A stretch of 64,000 bases of DNA from NCBI RefSeq assembly GCF_015999245.1, contig NZ_JAEAMR010000018.1, positions 115,752 through 179,751 of the forward strand, written 5' to 3'. This stretch comes from Streptomyces sp. AV19 (lineage in GTDB: Bacteria > Actinomycetota > Actinomycetes > Streptomycetales > Streptomycetaceae). A program made the position numbers and the translations under genes. Positions 25,672 through 34,183 of the stretch are shown here, in pieces (positions within the stretch are counted from its first letter, which is position 1; every line of letters starts with the position of its first letter). The notes beneath the pieces are model-generated. The model was not told the DNA's origin, did no database searches, and worked only from the letters and a program-made list of their open reading frames with translations.

Positions 25672-26894
25672 CCCTGGTGTCCCTGGAATCACTCACCTTC
25701 GGCCTGGGGCGTCTGGTGCGCGCCGCCGGCCGGCGGGGCGAGCGTGTACGGCTCCTGACCGGCGATCCGTCCTACTACGCCCACGAGTTGGAGGCACTGC
25801 CCCCGGGCGCCGTCGAGGTGGTGGAGACCGACACCTTCGACACGGACGGGGTGGCGGAGCTGCTCGGCCGGACCCCGGACCTCCGTGGCCTGATCAGCTC
25901 CACCGACACCTGGATGCCGGTCGCCGCGGAACTCACGTCCCGCTTCGGCCTGCCCGGCCCGGCCCCGGTGGTGCTGCGGCTCACCAGGGACAAGGCGGCC
26001 GTCCGGAACCGGCTGTACGAGGCGGGGCTGACCAGGAGCAGAGCCGCCGAGGTGGAGACGGCCGAGCTGCTCGTGAAGGAGACGGGCCTGCCGGCGATCC
26101 TCAAGGACAGCGCCGGAACGGGGAGCCAGAACGTCTGGCTGGTCCGGGACGAGCGGGAGCTTCAGGTGGCGCTGGCACAGGCCGCCGGGCGGCGGTTGAA
26201 GGGCCGGCTCTTCGCCGAGCCGTACTTCACCGGTCCCGTGTACAGCGCGGAGACCCTCACCTGGGCGGGCAGGACACGGCTGTTGGGCGTCTCCAGCCGG
26301 CTGATGTCGCCCGAGCCGCGCTTCCGGGAGGAGGTCACCGCGTTCCCCGTCGCCTTCCCCGAGCAGCGCCGGGCCGCCCTGGAGCGGTGGCTCGACGGCG
26401 TCCTCGCCGCCATCGGCTACACCGACCGCTTCGCCCACGTGGAGTTCGCCCTGACCACCGCCGGCCCGGAAGTGGTGGAGATCAACCCGCGGATCGGGGG
26501 CGCCCTCGTCGGCGAGGGCCTGTGCCGGGCGCTCGGCGTCAACGTGTACGAGGCGATGGTGGAGGCGGCGCTCGGGGTCCGTCCCGGGCTCATGGACGCG
26601 GAGTTCCCCGGGGGCCCGGCCTCGGCCTTCGTCCTCGGATACCCGCGGCGGCCGGGTGTGTTCACCGGCGTCGACGGGCTCGACCGGCTGGCGGACATGC
26701 CGGGCTCCCCCGCCTGGTACCCGGTCAAGCGGACCGGCGACCGCATCGAGCACCTGGACGACAGCCGCGGGTACGCGGGGATCGTCTACGCGGAGGGCGA
26801 CACCGCCGAGCTGGCCACCCACTGCGCCGTCGCCGCCGCCAACGCCCTGCGGGTCATGACGGACCCCTTCCCGCAACGGACCTCCGGTGGCTGA
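25668..26894 (+). CDS. ATP-grasp amino-acid/peptide ligase
   Basis: 408 residues of the ATP-grasp fold: an N-terminal region with GRLVRAAGRRGERVRLLTGD and SSTDTWMPVAAELTSRFGLP, the ATP lysine segment P-A-I-L-K-D-S-A-G-T-G-S-Q-N near 144-157, and the metal-binding E-I-N-P-R-I-G-G near 271. The BacD/L-amino-acid ligase group, which joins carboxyl groups to amines through an acyl phosphate, is the best match. GGAAGGA stands ten bases before the ATG, which overlaps the preceding stop. Likely joins the product of the kinase/PLP pair to another amino acid. Confidence 0.85.
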   Translation: MTLVSLESLTFGLGRLVRAAGRRGERVRLLTGDPSYYAHELEALPPGAVEVVETDTFDTDGVAELLGRTPDLRGLISSTDTWMPVAAELTSRFGLPGPAPVVLRLTRDKAAVRNRLYEAGLTRSRAAEVETAELLVKETGLPAILKDSAGTGSQNVWLVRDERELQVALAQAAGRRLKGRLFAEPYFTGPVYSAETLTWAGRTRLLGVSSRLMSPEPRFREEVTAFPVAFPEQRRAALERWLDGVLAAIGYTDRFAHVEFALTTAGPEVVEINPRIGGALVGEGLCRALGVNVYEAMVEAALGVRPGLMDAEFPGGPASAFVLGYPRRPGVFTGVDGLDRLADMPGSPAWYPVKRTGDRIEHLDDSRGYAGIVYAEGDTAELATHCAVAAANALRVMTDPFPQRTSGG

Positions 26895-28155
26895 ACGCCC
26901 CACGGGCGACGCGGGGTTGCGGTCCGCGCTGCTCCCCCTGGCCGGCCCCCTGCGCTTCCTCCTCCTGAGCTCCTTCCTGATCCCGCTCGGCAGTTTCATG
27001 GTCCTGCCGTTCATGTCGGTCTTCCTGCACGAACGGCTGGGGATGGGGCTCGGCGCGGTCGGGGTGGTGCTGGCCGCGGCGTCCCTCGTGCAGTTCTCGG
27101 GCGGCATCGTCGGCGGGGTTCTCGCCGACCGCGTGGGGCTGCGGCGGACGATGATGTGGGCGCTGGTGGTGCGCACGGCGGGTTTCGCGGCGTTCGTGGC
27201 GGCGCTGCGGTGGCCGCCCGTGGCGGTGGCCGCGCTCATCCTCACCTGCTGCGGTGCCGCGCTGTACCTGCCGGCCAACAAGGCGTACCTGGTGCACGGC
27301 GTGGACGAGGCGCGCCGGCCGGCGTTCCTGTCCGCGGGCAACGCGGCGCTCAACGCGGGCATGGCGGTGGGCCCGCTCGTCGCCGGTCCGTTCGTGCTGT
27401 CGTCCCCCGGTCCGCTGTTCCTCGGCGTGACGGTGCTGTTCGCGGTGGTCGCCGTGGGGCACGCGCGGCTGCCCGCCACGGGGGCGCGGGAGGAGCGGCC
27501 CGGTGACGCGCGCGCATCCGGTCAGGGTCTGCTGACCGGCGTGGCCGTCCTGCCGTTCGTCGCCAACGGGCTGGCGTTCTACCTCTACTTCCACTTCCAG
27601 CACTACCTGGCGGTGTACGCCGTCGAGCGGGCCTCCAGCGAGTTCTACAGCCTGGTGCTGCTGGCCTGCTTCGCCCTGGTCATCGTCGTCCAGCCGCTCG
27701 CCTCGGGCGCGATCCGGCGGATGCGGTACCCGGTCGCCCTGGCGGCCGGGTACGCGGGACTGGCCGCCGGCATGGCGGTCCTGGCGTCCGGCACGAGGAC
27801 GGCCCTGCTGGCCGGCGGGGTCCTGATCACGCTGGGCGACATCGTGCTCTTCCTCAAGAACGACCTGGAGGCCCTGCGCCGCAGCCGCCGCTCCGCCGCC
27901 GTGGTGTTCGGACAGCAGCGGCTCGCCGCGGGACTGGGCGCGTGCGCCAGCGGCGTCCTGGGCGGGCAGCTGTACGGCTTCGGTGAACGCGCCGGGGACA
28001 CCGGCTGGTTCTGGCTGCTGGCCGCCGCCCAGTGCGTCCTGCTGCCACCGCTCCTCGCACTGACCGGCAGGACCGCCGCGCGTCCTGCCCGCCCCCACCG
28101 CAGGGAAGGAACAACGACCACCGATGGCGCGAACGGGCGCGTTCCAGGACGATGA
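26887..28155 (+). CDS. MFS transporter (12 TM), probable exporter
   Basis: 422 residues with twelve hydrophobic segments and the MFS loop 2-3 motif G-G-V-L-A-D-R-V-G-L-R-R-T. It starts at a GTG inside the 3' end of the ATP-grasp gene (8 bp overlap), and its last 32 bases overlap the methyltransferase start. Being inside a biosynthetic operon, it is most likely the export pump for the compound. It ends in a Thr/Arg-rich cytosolic tail. Single-component efflux pumps of this type release metallophores and antibiotics in other actinobacteria. Confidence 0.87.
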   Translation: MAERPTGDAGLRSALLPLAGPLRFLLLSSFLIPLGSFMVLPFMSVFLHERLGMGLGAVGVVLAAASLVQFSGGIVGGVLADRVGLRRTMMWALVVRTAGFAAFVAALRWPPVAVAALILTCCGAALYLPANKAYLVHGVDEARRPAFLSAGNAALNAGMAVGPLVAGPFVLSSPGPLFLGVTVLFAVVAVGHARLPATGAREERPGDARASGQGLLTGVAVLPFVANGLAFYLYFHFQHYLAVYAVERASSEFYSLVLLACFALVIVVQPLASGAIRRMRYPVALAAGYAGLAAGMAVLASGTRTALLAGGVLITLGDIVLFLKNDLEALRRSRRSAAVVFGQQRLAAGLGACASGVLGGQLYGFGERAGDTGWFWLLAAAQCVLLPPLLALTGRTAARPARPHRREGTTTTDGANGRVPGR

Positions 28156-28873
28156 CTTCTGGACCGAGTTCTACGACTTCCTCTTCCCGGAGCAGCGTTA
28201 CGAGCAGGCGGAAGAGCTGCTCGGCACCTCTCCCCTGCTGTCCTTCCCGCCCGGGGCCCGGGTGCTGGACCTGTGCTGCGGCCCCGGGGTGTTCAGCGTG
28301 CCGCTCGCCCTGCGGGGCTTCGACGTCACGGGCGTGGACCGCAGTCCGGCCCTGCTGGACCGCGCCCGCAAGCGGTCCGCCGACGCCGGCGCGACGGTCC
28401 GGTACGTACGGGCGGACATGCGGGAGTACGCGCCGCCCGGGGAGTTCGACGTCGTCCTCAACATGTTCACGTCCTTCGGGTACTTCGAGGACCCCGCCGA
28501 CAACGCCCGGGCCCTGCGGGCCATGTACACCTCGCTGGCCCCCGGCGGGACGCTCGTCCTGGATCTGGCCGGGAAGGAGCTGCTGGCCCGCAAGGTCACG
28601 CCGCCCAAAGTCGTGCGGAAGGGCGACGACTTGCTGGTGCAGACCGACACGGTGCTGGACGACTGGGCACGGCTGCGGAGCGACTGGGTCCTGGTCCGCG
28701 GCGACCGCGTGACGCGGGCGAGCCTGGTCTGGTTCGTCTACAGCGCCGTGGAGTTGCGGCGGATGGCCGCCGAGGCCGGTTTTGAACACGTCGATATCCA
28801 CGGCGGGTTCGACGGCCGCCCGTACGACCAGGACGCCGAACGCCTGATCCTGCGGGCGGTCCGCGGAGGGTGA
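28124..28873 (+). CDS. class I SAM-dependent methyltransferase
   Basis: 249 residues with motif I V-L-D-L-C-C-G-P-G-V-F near 47-57, motif II V-T-G-V-D-R-S-P near 71 and post-motif LAPGGTLVLDLAGKELLA near 147. It is of the small-molecule methyltransferase group with an N-terminal helix pair (FWTEFYDFLFPEQRYEQAEEL). It overlaps the exporter gene by 32 bp and closes the operon. It would N- or O-methylate the pathway product. A weak AAGGAAC ribosome site precedes the ATG. Confidence 0.87.
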   Translation: MARTGAFQDDDFWTEFYDFLFPEQRYEQAEELLGTSPLLSFPPGARVLDLCCGPGVFSVPLALRGFDVTGVDRSPALLDRARKRSADAGATVRYVRADMREYAPPGEFDVVLNMFTSFGYFEDPADNARALRAMYTSLAPGGTLVLDLAGKELLARKVTPPKVVRKGDDLLVQTDTVLDDWARLRSDWVLVRGDRVTRASLVWFVYSAVELRRMAAEAGFEHVDIHGGFDGRPYDQDAERLILRAVRGG

Positions 28874-28949
28874 GGGGGCCGGGACCCAGGGGGCGCGCGA
28901 CGGACTGTCGTACGCCCTATGCCCCACGTACGCCGATAAGTAGTATCAC

Positions 28950-29108
28950 CTGGTCATCACCGCGACGGGAGAGACAGGAAGCCGGTGCGATTCCGGCACG
29001 GTCCCGCCACTGTGACCGGGGAGTGCAACCCTTCGACAGGCCACTGCGCGCGGCGCGGGAAGGCCGGGGGAACGTCGATCCGGAAGTCAGGACACTGGCC
29101 TGTCGCGG
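28950..29108 (+). promoter_or_regulatory. cobalamin riboswitch 2
   Basis: A diverged cobalamin aptamer with acaggaagccggtgcgattc, cggcacggtcccgccactgt, gaccggggagtgcaa and the closing cggaagtcaggacactggcc. This is the form usually found before cobalamin/cobalt uptake genes in streptomycetes. Just after it, ctcc-cca-ggag (29131-29140) can pair with the ribosome site of the next gene, pointing to translational control. Confidence 0.88.
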
Positions 29109-29147
29109 GCCCGTTCCGAGGAGCGCGGACTCCCCAGGAGGCATTGC

Positions 29148-30188
29148 GTGCACGGCGTCACATCCCTCTCCCCCGTCCTTCCCCCCTCCGCCCGGCGCCG
29201 CCGGCCCCTTCGCACCGCGGCGCTCGCCGCCGCCCTGTCCACGACGTTGCTGGCCGGCTGCGGCACGTCGAAGGACACCGCCGACGCCGGGTCCACGGCC
29301 CCGTCGGCGAAGGGCTTCCCGGTCACGGTGGACAACTGCGGCATCCGCACCACCTACAGGAAGCCGCCCTCCCGGGTGGTCACCATCCACCAGCACCCCG
29401 CCGAACTGATGCTGGCGCTCGGGCTCGGGGACCGGATGGTCGGCACCGCCTTCCCCGACTCCGCCGTCCTGCCCGAACTGAGGAAGAAGTTCGAGGCCGT
29501 CCCCCAACTGGCGAAGAAGGAACCGTCCTTCGAGACGGTCGTGAACGCCGAGCCGGACTTCGTCTACGGCGGCTACGGCAGCGCGTTCGCCGAGAAGGAG
29601 GGCCGCTCCCGCAAGGCGTTCAAGGACGCCGGCATCGACACCCACCTCAACCGCGAGTACTGCGGGAAGAAACAGGTGTCCATGAACGACGCCTACGAGG
29701 AGATCCGCACCATCGGCACCATCTTCGGCGTCTCCCGGCGGGCCGACGCACTGATCGCCGACCTCCGGGGACGGGTGAGCAGGACCACCGCGAAGGTCGA
29801 GGGGGCGCCCGTCGTCCCCGTCTTCGTGTACGACAGCGGCGACAAGGCCCCGTTCACCCCCGGCGGCAAGAGCCTCGGCACCGAGATCATCAAACTCGCG
29901 GGCGGGCGGAACGTGTTCGACGACCTCGGCGAGGTCTTCGGCGACGTCTCCTGGGAACAGGTCGTCGCCCGCAAGCCCGAGGTCATCGTCATCTACGAGT
30001 ACGCGGGCGCCGGGAGCGCGGAGCAGAAGAAGAGGTTCCTCCTCTCCCAGCCCGCCCTCGCCGACGTGCCCGCCGTGAAGAACAAACGGTTCGTCGTCCT
30101 GCCGCTGACCGCGACCCTCGTCGGGATCCGGCCGCCGCACGCGGTCGAGGAGCTGGCCCGCGGACTGCACCCCGAGAGGTTCCGGTGA
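29148..30188 (+). CDS. ABC transporter substrate-binding lipoprotein (FecB/BtuF type)
   Basis: 346 residues. N-terminal basic leader then hydrophobic stretch to the lipobox L-L-A-G-C38, so the mature protein is lipid-anchored outside the membrane. The fold is TroA-like with the RVVTIHQHPAELMLALGLGDRMVG and FVYGGYGSAFAEKEG blocks of Fe-siderophore/cobalamin-binding proteins. CAGGAGG lies seven bases before the GTG. Under a cobalamin riboswitch, cobalamin or a cobalt complex is the natural cargo; the metallophore of the adjacent operon is an alternative. Confidence 0.88.
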   Translation: MHGVTSLSPVLPPSARRRRPLRTAALAAALSTTLLAGCGTSKDTADAGSTAPSAKGFPVTVDNCGIRTTYRKPPSRVVTIHQHPAELMLALGLGDRMVGTAFPDSAVLPELRKKFEAVPQLAKKEPSFETVVNAEPDFVYGGYGSAFAEKEGRSRKAFKDAGIDTHLNREYCGKKQVSMNDAYEEIRTIGTIFGVSRRADALIADLRGRVSRTTAKVEGAPVVPVFVYDSGDKAPFTPGGKSLGTEIIKLAGGRNVFDDLGEVFGDVSWEQVVARKPEVIVIYEYAGAGSAEQKKRFLLSQPALADVPAVKNKRFVVLPLTATLVGIRPPHAVEELARGLHPERFR

Positions 30189-31300
30189 CGGCCCCCGCCG
30201 AGGCCAGGACCACCAGGACGACCGCCCCGGACGACGACCGCCGTGAAGTCCCGCAGCGCCGCCGGTCCTTCGCGGCCGTCCTGGCGATCCTGGCCGTCCT
30301 GCTCCTGGTGTCCGTCACGGCGGGCATGGCCATCGGCTCGGTGCACGTGCCGCCCGGCGAGGTGTGGGGCATCGTGACGCACGCGCTGGGCATCGGCTTC
30401 CCGGAGCCGGGCCGGTCCCGGGCGCGGGAGACGATCGTGCTGGACGTACGGGCTCCGCGCGTGCTGCTCGGCGCGGTGACGGGTGCGGGGCTGGCGGTGG
30501 TGGGCACCGCCATGCAGGCCCTGGTCCGCAACCCGCTGGCGGAGCCGTACCTGCTGGGCGTCTCCTCGGGCGCGTCGCTGGGCGCCGTCATGGTGATCGT
30601 CTTCGGGGTGAGCCTCTTCGGCCCGGTGTCGCTGCCGGCCGCCGCCTTCGTGGGCGCCCTGTTGACGCTCCTGCTGGTGTACACGACGTCCCGGGCGGGC
30701 GGGCGCATCACCTCGACGCGTCTGGTGCTGTCGGGAGTCGCCATCGCCTCCGTCCTCACCGCGGTGACGGATCTGCTGCTGCTGACCGGCAACCGGGGCA
30801 ACGAGGCGCGGGAGGTCCTCGCCTGGACCCTCGGGGGACTCGGCGGCGTGCGGTGGAGCACCCTGTGGCTGCCGGGCGCGGCACTGCTGCTGGGCATCGT
30901 CGTCCTGCTGGTCCAGGCCCGGTCGCTGAACCTGCTGCTGGCGGGCGAGGAGGCCGCCACGACGATGGGGCTGGACGTGGCCCGGTTCCGGGCCCGGATG
31001 TTCGTCCTCCTCTCCCTCGTCACCGGCGTCCTGGTGGCGGCGGCCGGGCCGATCGGCTTCGTCGGCCTGATGCTGCCGCACATCATGCGCCTGGCCGTGG
31101 GCGGCGACCACCGCCGTCTGCTGCCCGCGGCCGCGCTGGCCGGCGCGGTGTTCCTGGTGTGGGCCGACATCGCGGCCCGGACCGTCGCCTCCCCCATGGA
31201 GATCCCCGTCGGCGTACTGACGGCCCTGTGCGGCGGGCCGTTCTTCCTGTGGCTGCTGCGCCGGGACGCCCGGCGCGGCACGGACCGGGGGACGGCATGA
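30185..31300 (+). CDS. FecCD-type ABC transporter permease
   Basis: 371 residues, about ten membrane helices, with the FecCD signature RAPRVLLGAVTGAGLAVVGT and MQALVRNPLAEPYLLGVSSG near 105-140, and the coupling segment G-F-V-G-L-M-L-P-H-I-M-R near 296. It forms the homodimeric pore of a B12/siderophore-type importer. Start GTG overlaps the lipoprotein stop (GTGA), and its stop overlaps the ATG of the ATPase gene (ATGA). Second gene of the riboswitch 2 operon. Confidence 0.9.
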   Translation: MTAPAEARTTRTTAPDDDRREVPQRRRSFAAVLAILAVLLLVSVTAGMAIGSVHVPPGEVWGIVTHALGIGFPEPGRSRARETIVLDVRAPRVLLGAVTGAGLAVVGTAMQALVRNPLAEPYLLGVSSGASLGAVMVIVFGVSLFGPVSLPAAAFVGALLTLLLVYTTSRAGGRITSTRLVLSGVAIASVLTAVTDLLLLTGNRGNEAREVLAWTLGGLGGVRWSTLWLPGAALLLGIVVLLVQARSLNLLLAGEEAATTMGLDVARFRARMFVLLSLVTGVLVAAAGPIGFVGLMLPHIMRLAVGGDHRRLLPAAALAGAVFLVWADIAARTVASPMEIPVGVLTALCGGPFFLWLLRRDARRGTDRGTA

Positions 31301-32115
31301 GCGCGGCCGAACTCGCTGTCGACGGCGTCACGTTGACCGCCGGGGCGCACCGTCTGGTGCGGGACGTCTCCCTGACCGCCCGGCCGGGGGAGGTGGTCGG
31401 CCTGGTCGGCCCGAACGGCAGCGGCAAGTCCAGTCTCCTGCGCGCCGTCTACCGGATCCTCCGCCCCGACTCCGGGAGCGTGCGCGTGGACGGCGCCGAC
31501 GCCTGGTCCCTGCCGGTGCGCAGGCTGGCCCGGACCCTGGCCGCCGTGGTGCAGGAGTCCGGGGCGAACTTCGACCTGGCCGTGCGGGAGGTCGTCGCGA
31601 TGGGCCGCAGCCCGCACAAGCGGCTGCTCGACGGCGACACCGCCGAGGACGCGCGGATCGTCGGGTCGGCCCTGGAGTCGGTGGACGCCGCCGGCCTGGC
31701 GAACCGTTCCTTCGACAGCCTCTCCGGGGGCGAGCGCCAGCGCGTGCTCATCGCCCGCGCCCTGGCCCAGCGACCCGCGCTGCTGGTCCTCGACGAACCC
31801 ACCAACCACCTGGACATCCGCCACCAGTTGGAAGTCCTCGGCGTCCTGCGACACCTGCCCGCCACGGTCCTGGTGGCCCTCCACGACCTGAACCTCGCCG
31901 CGTACTACTGCGACCGCCTGTACGTCCTGCGCGACGGCGAGGTGACGGCCCACGGCACACCGGCCGAGGTGCTCACGCCGCGGCTGCTGGCGGAGGTGTA
32001 CGGCGTGGCGGCGGAGGTGGCGGTGCATCCGCGCACGGGGGCGCCGCAGGTGACGTTCCTGCCGGGGGAACTCACTCGGTCGGGCGTGGTGGTGGCGGAT
32101 CATTCCGGGGCGTGA
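31297..32115 (+). CDS. ABC transporter ATP-binding protein (FecE/BtuD type)
   Basis: 272 residues with Walker A G-P-N-G-S-G-K-S-S near 39, the Q-loop in VVQESG, signature L-S-G-G-E-R-Q-R near 144, Walker B L-L-V-L-D-E-P near 162 and the H-loop in VALHDL. It powers import through the FecCD-type permease and completes a full uptake system. No second permease or ATPase is needed for this class. Confidence 0.92.
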   Translation: MSAAELAVDGVTLTAGAHRLVRDVSLTARPGEVVGLVGPNGSGKSSLLRAVYRILRPDSGSVRVDGADAWSLPVRRLARTLAAVVQESGANFDLAVREVVAMGRSPHKRLLDGDTAEDARIVGSALESVDAAGLANRSFDSLSGGERQRVLIARALAQRPALLVLDEPTNHLDIRHQLEVLGVLRHLPATVLVALHDLNLAAYYCDRLYVLRDGEVTAHGTPAEVLTPRLLAEVYGVAAEVAVHPRTGAPQVTFLPGELTRSGVVVADHSGA

Positions 32116-32208
32116 GCGCGGGGGACAGACATCGGCCCACAGCCTTGCCGGCCTCGCCAATGACAGGCATGCTCATGCCACCTGAAGGAATCGGGGGGTG
32201 CAACCAAC

Positions 32209-32550
32209 ATGAGCCGATCAGTTCGCCTGCTCACGACCGGGACCGCCTTGATACTGGCGGTGCAGTTGGCACCTGCGGCGGTTGCCTCGGAAGCCACCGA
32301 AACTTTCGCCTGTGGCGTCACAGCACGCAACCGTGACAGCGGCCCTTACGGGCAGTACTTCTTGCAGAACGTCAACCTCCGCAACGGCCCGGAGTGGAGA
32401 TGCGATGTCAAGTACACCGCCACCCCCGTCAACAAGGTCGACTACTACTGCACAACCGACGGGTTCACGTACCTGCGTACGGCGTCGACAAAGTACGGCT
32501 GGGTTCATAACAGCTATCTGAAAGGCGGCGGTTCCACCATTCCTTGCTGA
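32209..32550 (+). CDS. small secreted SH3-like protein
   Basis: 113 residues: Sec signal (MSRSVRLLTTGTALILAVQL, cut near AVASEA), then a mature 85-residue domain with five cysteines and SH3b-like strands (NVNLRNGPEWRCDVKYT, YLRTASTKYGWVHNSYLKGGG). Bacterial SH3 domains of this sort bind cell-wall peptides; no catalytic module is attached. GGGGGTG precedes the ATG. It looks independent of the flanking operons. Confidence 0.75.
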   Translation: MSRSVRLLTTGTALILAVQLAPAAVASEATETFACGVTARNRDSGPYGQYFLQNVNLRNGPEWRCDVKYTATPVNKVDYYCTTDGFTYLRTASTKYGWVHNSYLKGGGSTIPC

Positions 32551-32733
32551 CTGCGGACAGCATCCGTCCCGGCGAGGCGCGGGCGGTGATCTCTGTGATA
32601 CCTTCGGCATCGCCGTGCACCAGTACGAATTCGAGGAGGTGAGTCCGATCAACACCACGACAGGTCGGGACTCCCTCCTTCGCATGGCCTAGGGAGCGCC
32701 CGCACAAGGCATTCCGAAAGGCCTGGAACGCTG

Positions 32734-33462
32734 ATGCGCTTCACCTCCCGGACGTCGTCCGACGGCGTCACCGAAGAGTTCTTCACCCTCGACGAGATCC
32801 CCGGCGTGCTCTGGACGCCGGACGACGCCCATGGCACTCGTCCCCTGATCCTGCTGGGCCACGGCGGCGGGCAGCACAAGGCGGCCCCCGGCACCGTGGC
32901 CCGCGCGCGCCGCTACGCCGCCGAGGGGTTCGCGGTCGTCGCGATCGACGCGCCCCACCACGGCGACCGGCCCAAGGACGAGGAATTCGGCCGGATCACG
33001 GCCGAGTTGCGGACCGCCATGGCCGCCGGCGGAAACCCGGGCGCGCTGGTCGCCGGCATGCACGGCCATCTGGCCGGTCGGGCCGTCGCCGACTGGCGGG
33101 CGGTCCTGACCGCGGTCCAGCGCCTCGACCGGGTCGGTGTCGGCCCGGTGGGCTATTGCGGCTTGTCGATGGGCTGCGGACTCGGCGTCCCGCTCATCGC
33201 CGCGGAACCCCGTATCCGTGCGGCGGTGCTGGGCCTGCTCGGTGTGCACGGGCTGGCCGAGGACGCCGCGCGGATCACCGTGCCGGTGCAGTTCCTGATC
33301 CAGTGGGACGACCAGATGGTCGCGCGGGACCAGAGCCTGGCCCTGTTCGACGCCCTGGCCTCGGCGGAGAAGACGCTGCACGCCAACCCCGGCAGGCACG
33401 GGGATGTGCCGTCGTTCGAAGTGGACGGCTCGGTGCGGTTCTTCGCCCGGCATCTGGGCTGA
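32734..33462 (+). CDS. alpha/beta hydrolase (dienelactone hydrolase-like)
   Basis: 242 residues with the oxyanion segment L-G-H-G-G-G-Q-H-K near 41, nucleophile elbow G-L-S-M-G near 144, catalytic-type Asp in QWDDQMV near 191 and His in GRHGDVP near 222. The early turn D-A-P-H-H-G-D-R-P is typical of hydrolases resembling 2-hydroxymuconic or dienelactone enzymes. No signal peptide. Substrate unknown; its neighbours are unrelated. Confidence 0.82.
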   Translation: MRFTSRTSSDGVTEEFFTLDEIPGVLWTPDDAHGTRPLILLGHGGGQHKAAPGTVARARRYAAEGFAVVAIDAPHHGDRPKDEEFGRITAELRTAMAAGGNPGALVAGMHGHLAGRAVADWRAVLTAVQRLDRVGVGPVGYCGLSMGCGLGVPLIAAEPRIRAAVLGLLGVHGLAEDAARITVPVQFLIQWDDQMVARDQSLALFDALASAEKTLHANPGRHGDVPSFEVDGSVRFFARHLG

Positions 33463-33746
33463 CGCGATGTCACGGCGTCCGGAGCGAACGCGCCGGACGC
33501 CGCAGGACTTGGTGACGTCCTTCACAGACAGCCGCGCCACGGCAGCGGGCACAGCGGTACGGGCGCGTTCGCACATGCGACTTCCCCTGAAGATGCCACG
33601 TGCCCGCGAGCGGCCGGAACGACGGCGCCAGTCACGGCCCGGGACGGGCCGGGAGTCCCCGAGAACGACGGCGGGAAGCACACTTCGCACCCGCCAACAC
33701 TCCGCACAAGCGCTCGACTTAGGTCTACCTGACTTTCCTCCGCAGC
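33463..33746. other. intergenic stretch upstream of the nrd regulatory region
   Basis: About 280 bp with no supported gene on either strand. It probably contains the upstream promoter sequences of the nrd operon. Confidence 0.5.
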
Positions 33747-33793
33747 ACAACATCTGGGCCTGCGGCACCAGATCGTTTCTACATGTAGTGTTG
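33747..33793 (+). promoter_or_regulatory. tandem NrdR boxes
   Basis: Two related sites lie exactly 31 bp (three helical turns) apart: acaacatctggg from 33747 and tctacatgtagtgttg from 33778, the second with the palindrome ctacatgtag (33779-33788). Tandem sites with this spacing upstream of nrd operons are the known target of the repressor NrdR, which senses (deoxy)adenine nucleotides. They stand directly before riboswitch 3. Confidence 0.7.
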
Positions 33794-33799
33794 CCCGTG

Positions 33800-33994
33800 C
33801 TGGTGGTTCGCCAGGCACTCCGTGCCCGGCGAGGCAAGAGGGAACCCGGTGGGAATCCGGGACTGCCCCGCAGCGGTGAGCGGGAACGACCGCCGTCATA
33901 CGCACTGGGCCCATAGAAGGGGCCTGGGAAGCGACGGCCAGTAGGTGTCCTCGAAGAACACGAGGACGAGTCCGCGAGTCCGAAGACCTGCCAC
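33800..33994 (+). promoter_or_regulatory. cobalamin riboswitch 3
   Basis: Core elements in order: agagggaacccggtgggaat, ccgggactgccccgcagcgg, a variable arm, gggaagcgacggccagtagg, and gcgagtccgaagacctgcca. The whole core is almost the same as riboswitch 1. It sits in the leader of nrdI-nrdE-nrdF. In Streptomyces coelicolor a cobalamin riboswitch silences the class Ia nrdABS operon while B12-dependent class II reductase works; this copy would do the same for a class Ie operon. Confidence 0.92.
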
Positions 33995-33996
33995 CG

Positions 33997-34025
33997 GTGC
34001 GTACGCCGATCCGCGGCGTGCGCGC
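33997..34025 (+). terminator. hairpin of the riboswitch 3 expression platform
   Basis: gtgcgtacgcc pairs with ggcgtgcgcgc through 11 pairs (two G-T) around a 7-base loop, starting right after the aptamer. Same place and type as the hairpin behind riboswitch 1. Confidence 0.55.
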
Positions 34026-34183
34026 GCCGAGGCCCCGAGGGAGGGCCGCGTGGCCGTCGTACGGACCCGGGTCCGGCATGCCTTCATCCGGCACAGCCCC
34101 CGGCCCCGCCGTGCGCTCCGCCGCCGCTCCCCTCCCCGGCCCTCGGACGGACACGGGTACGAGCGAGAGGAGGCGGCACACCG

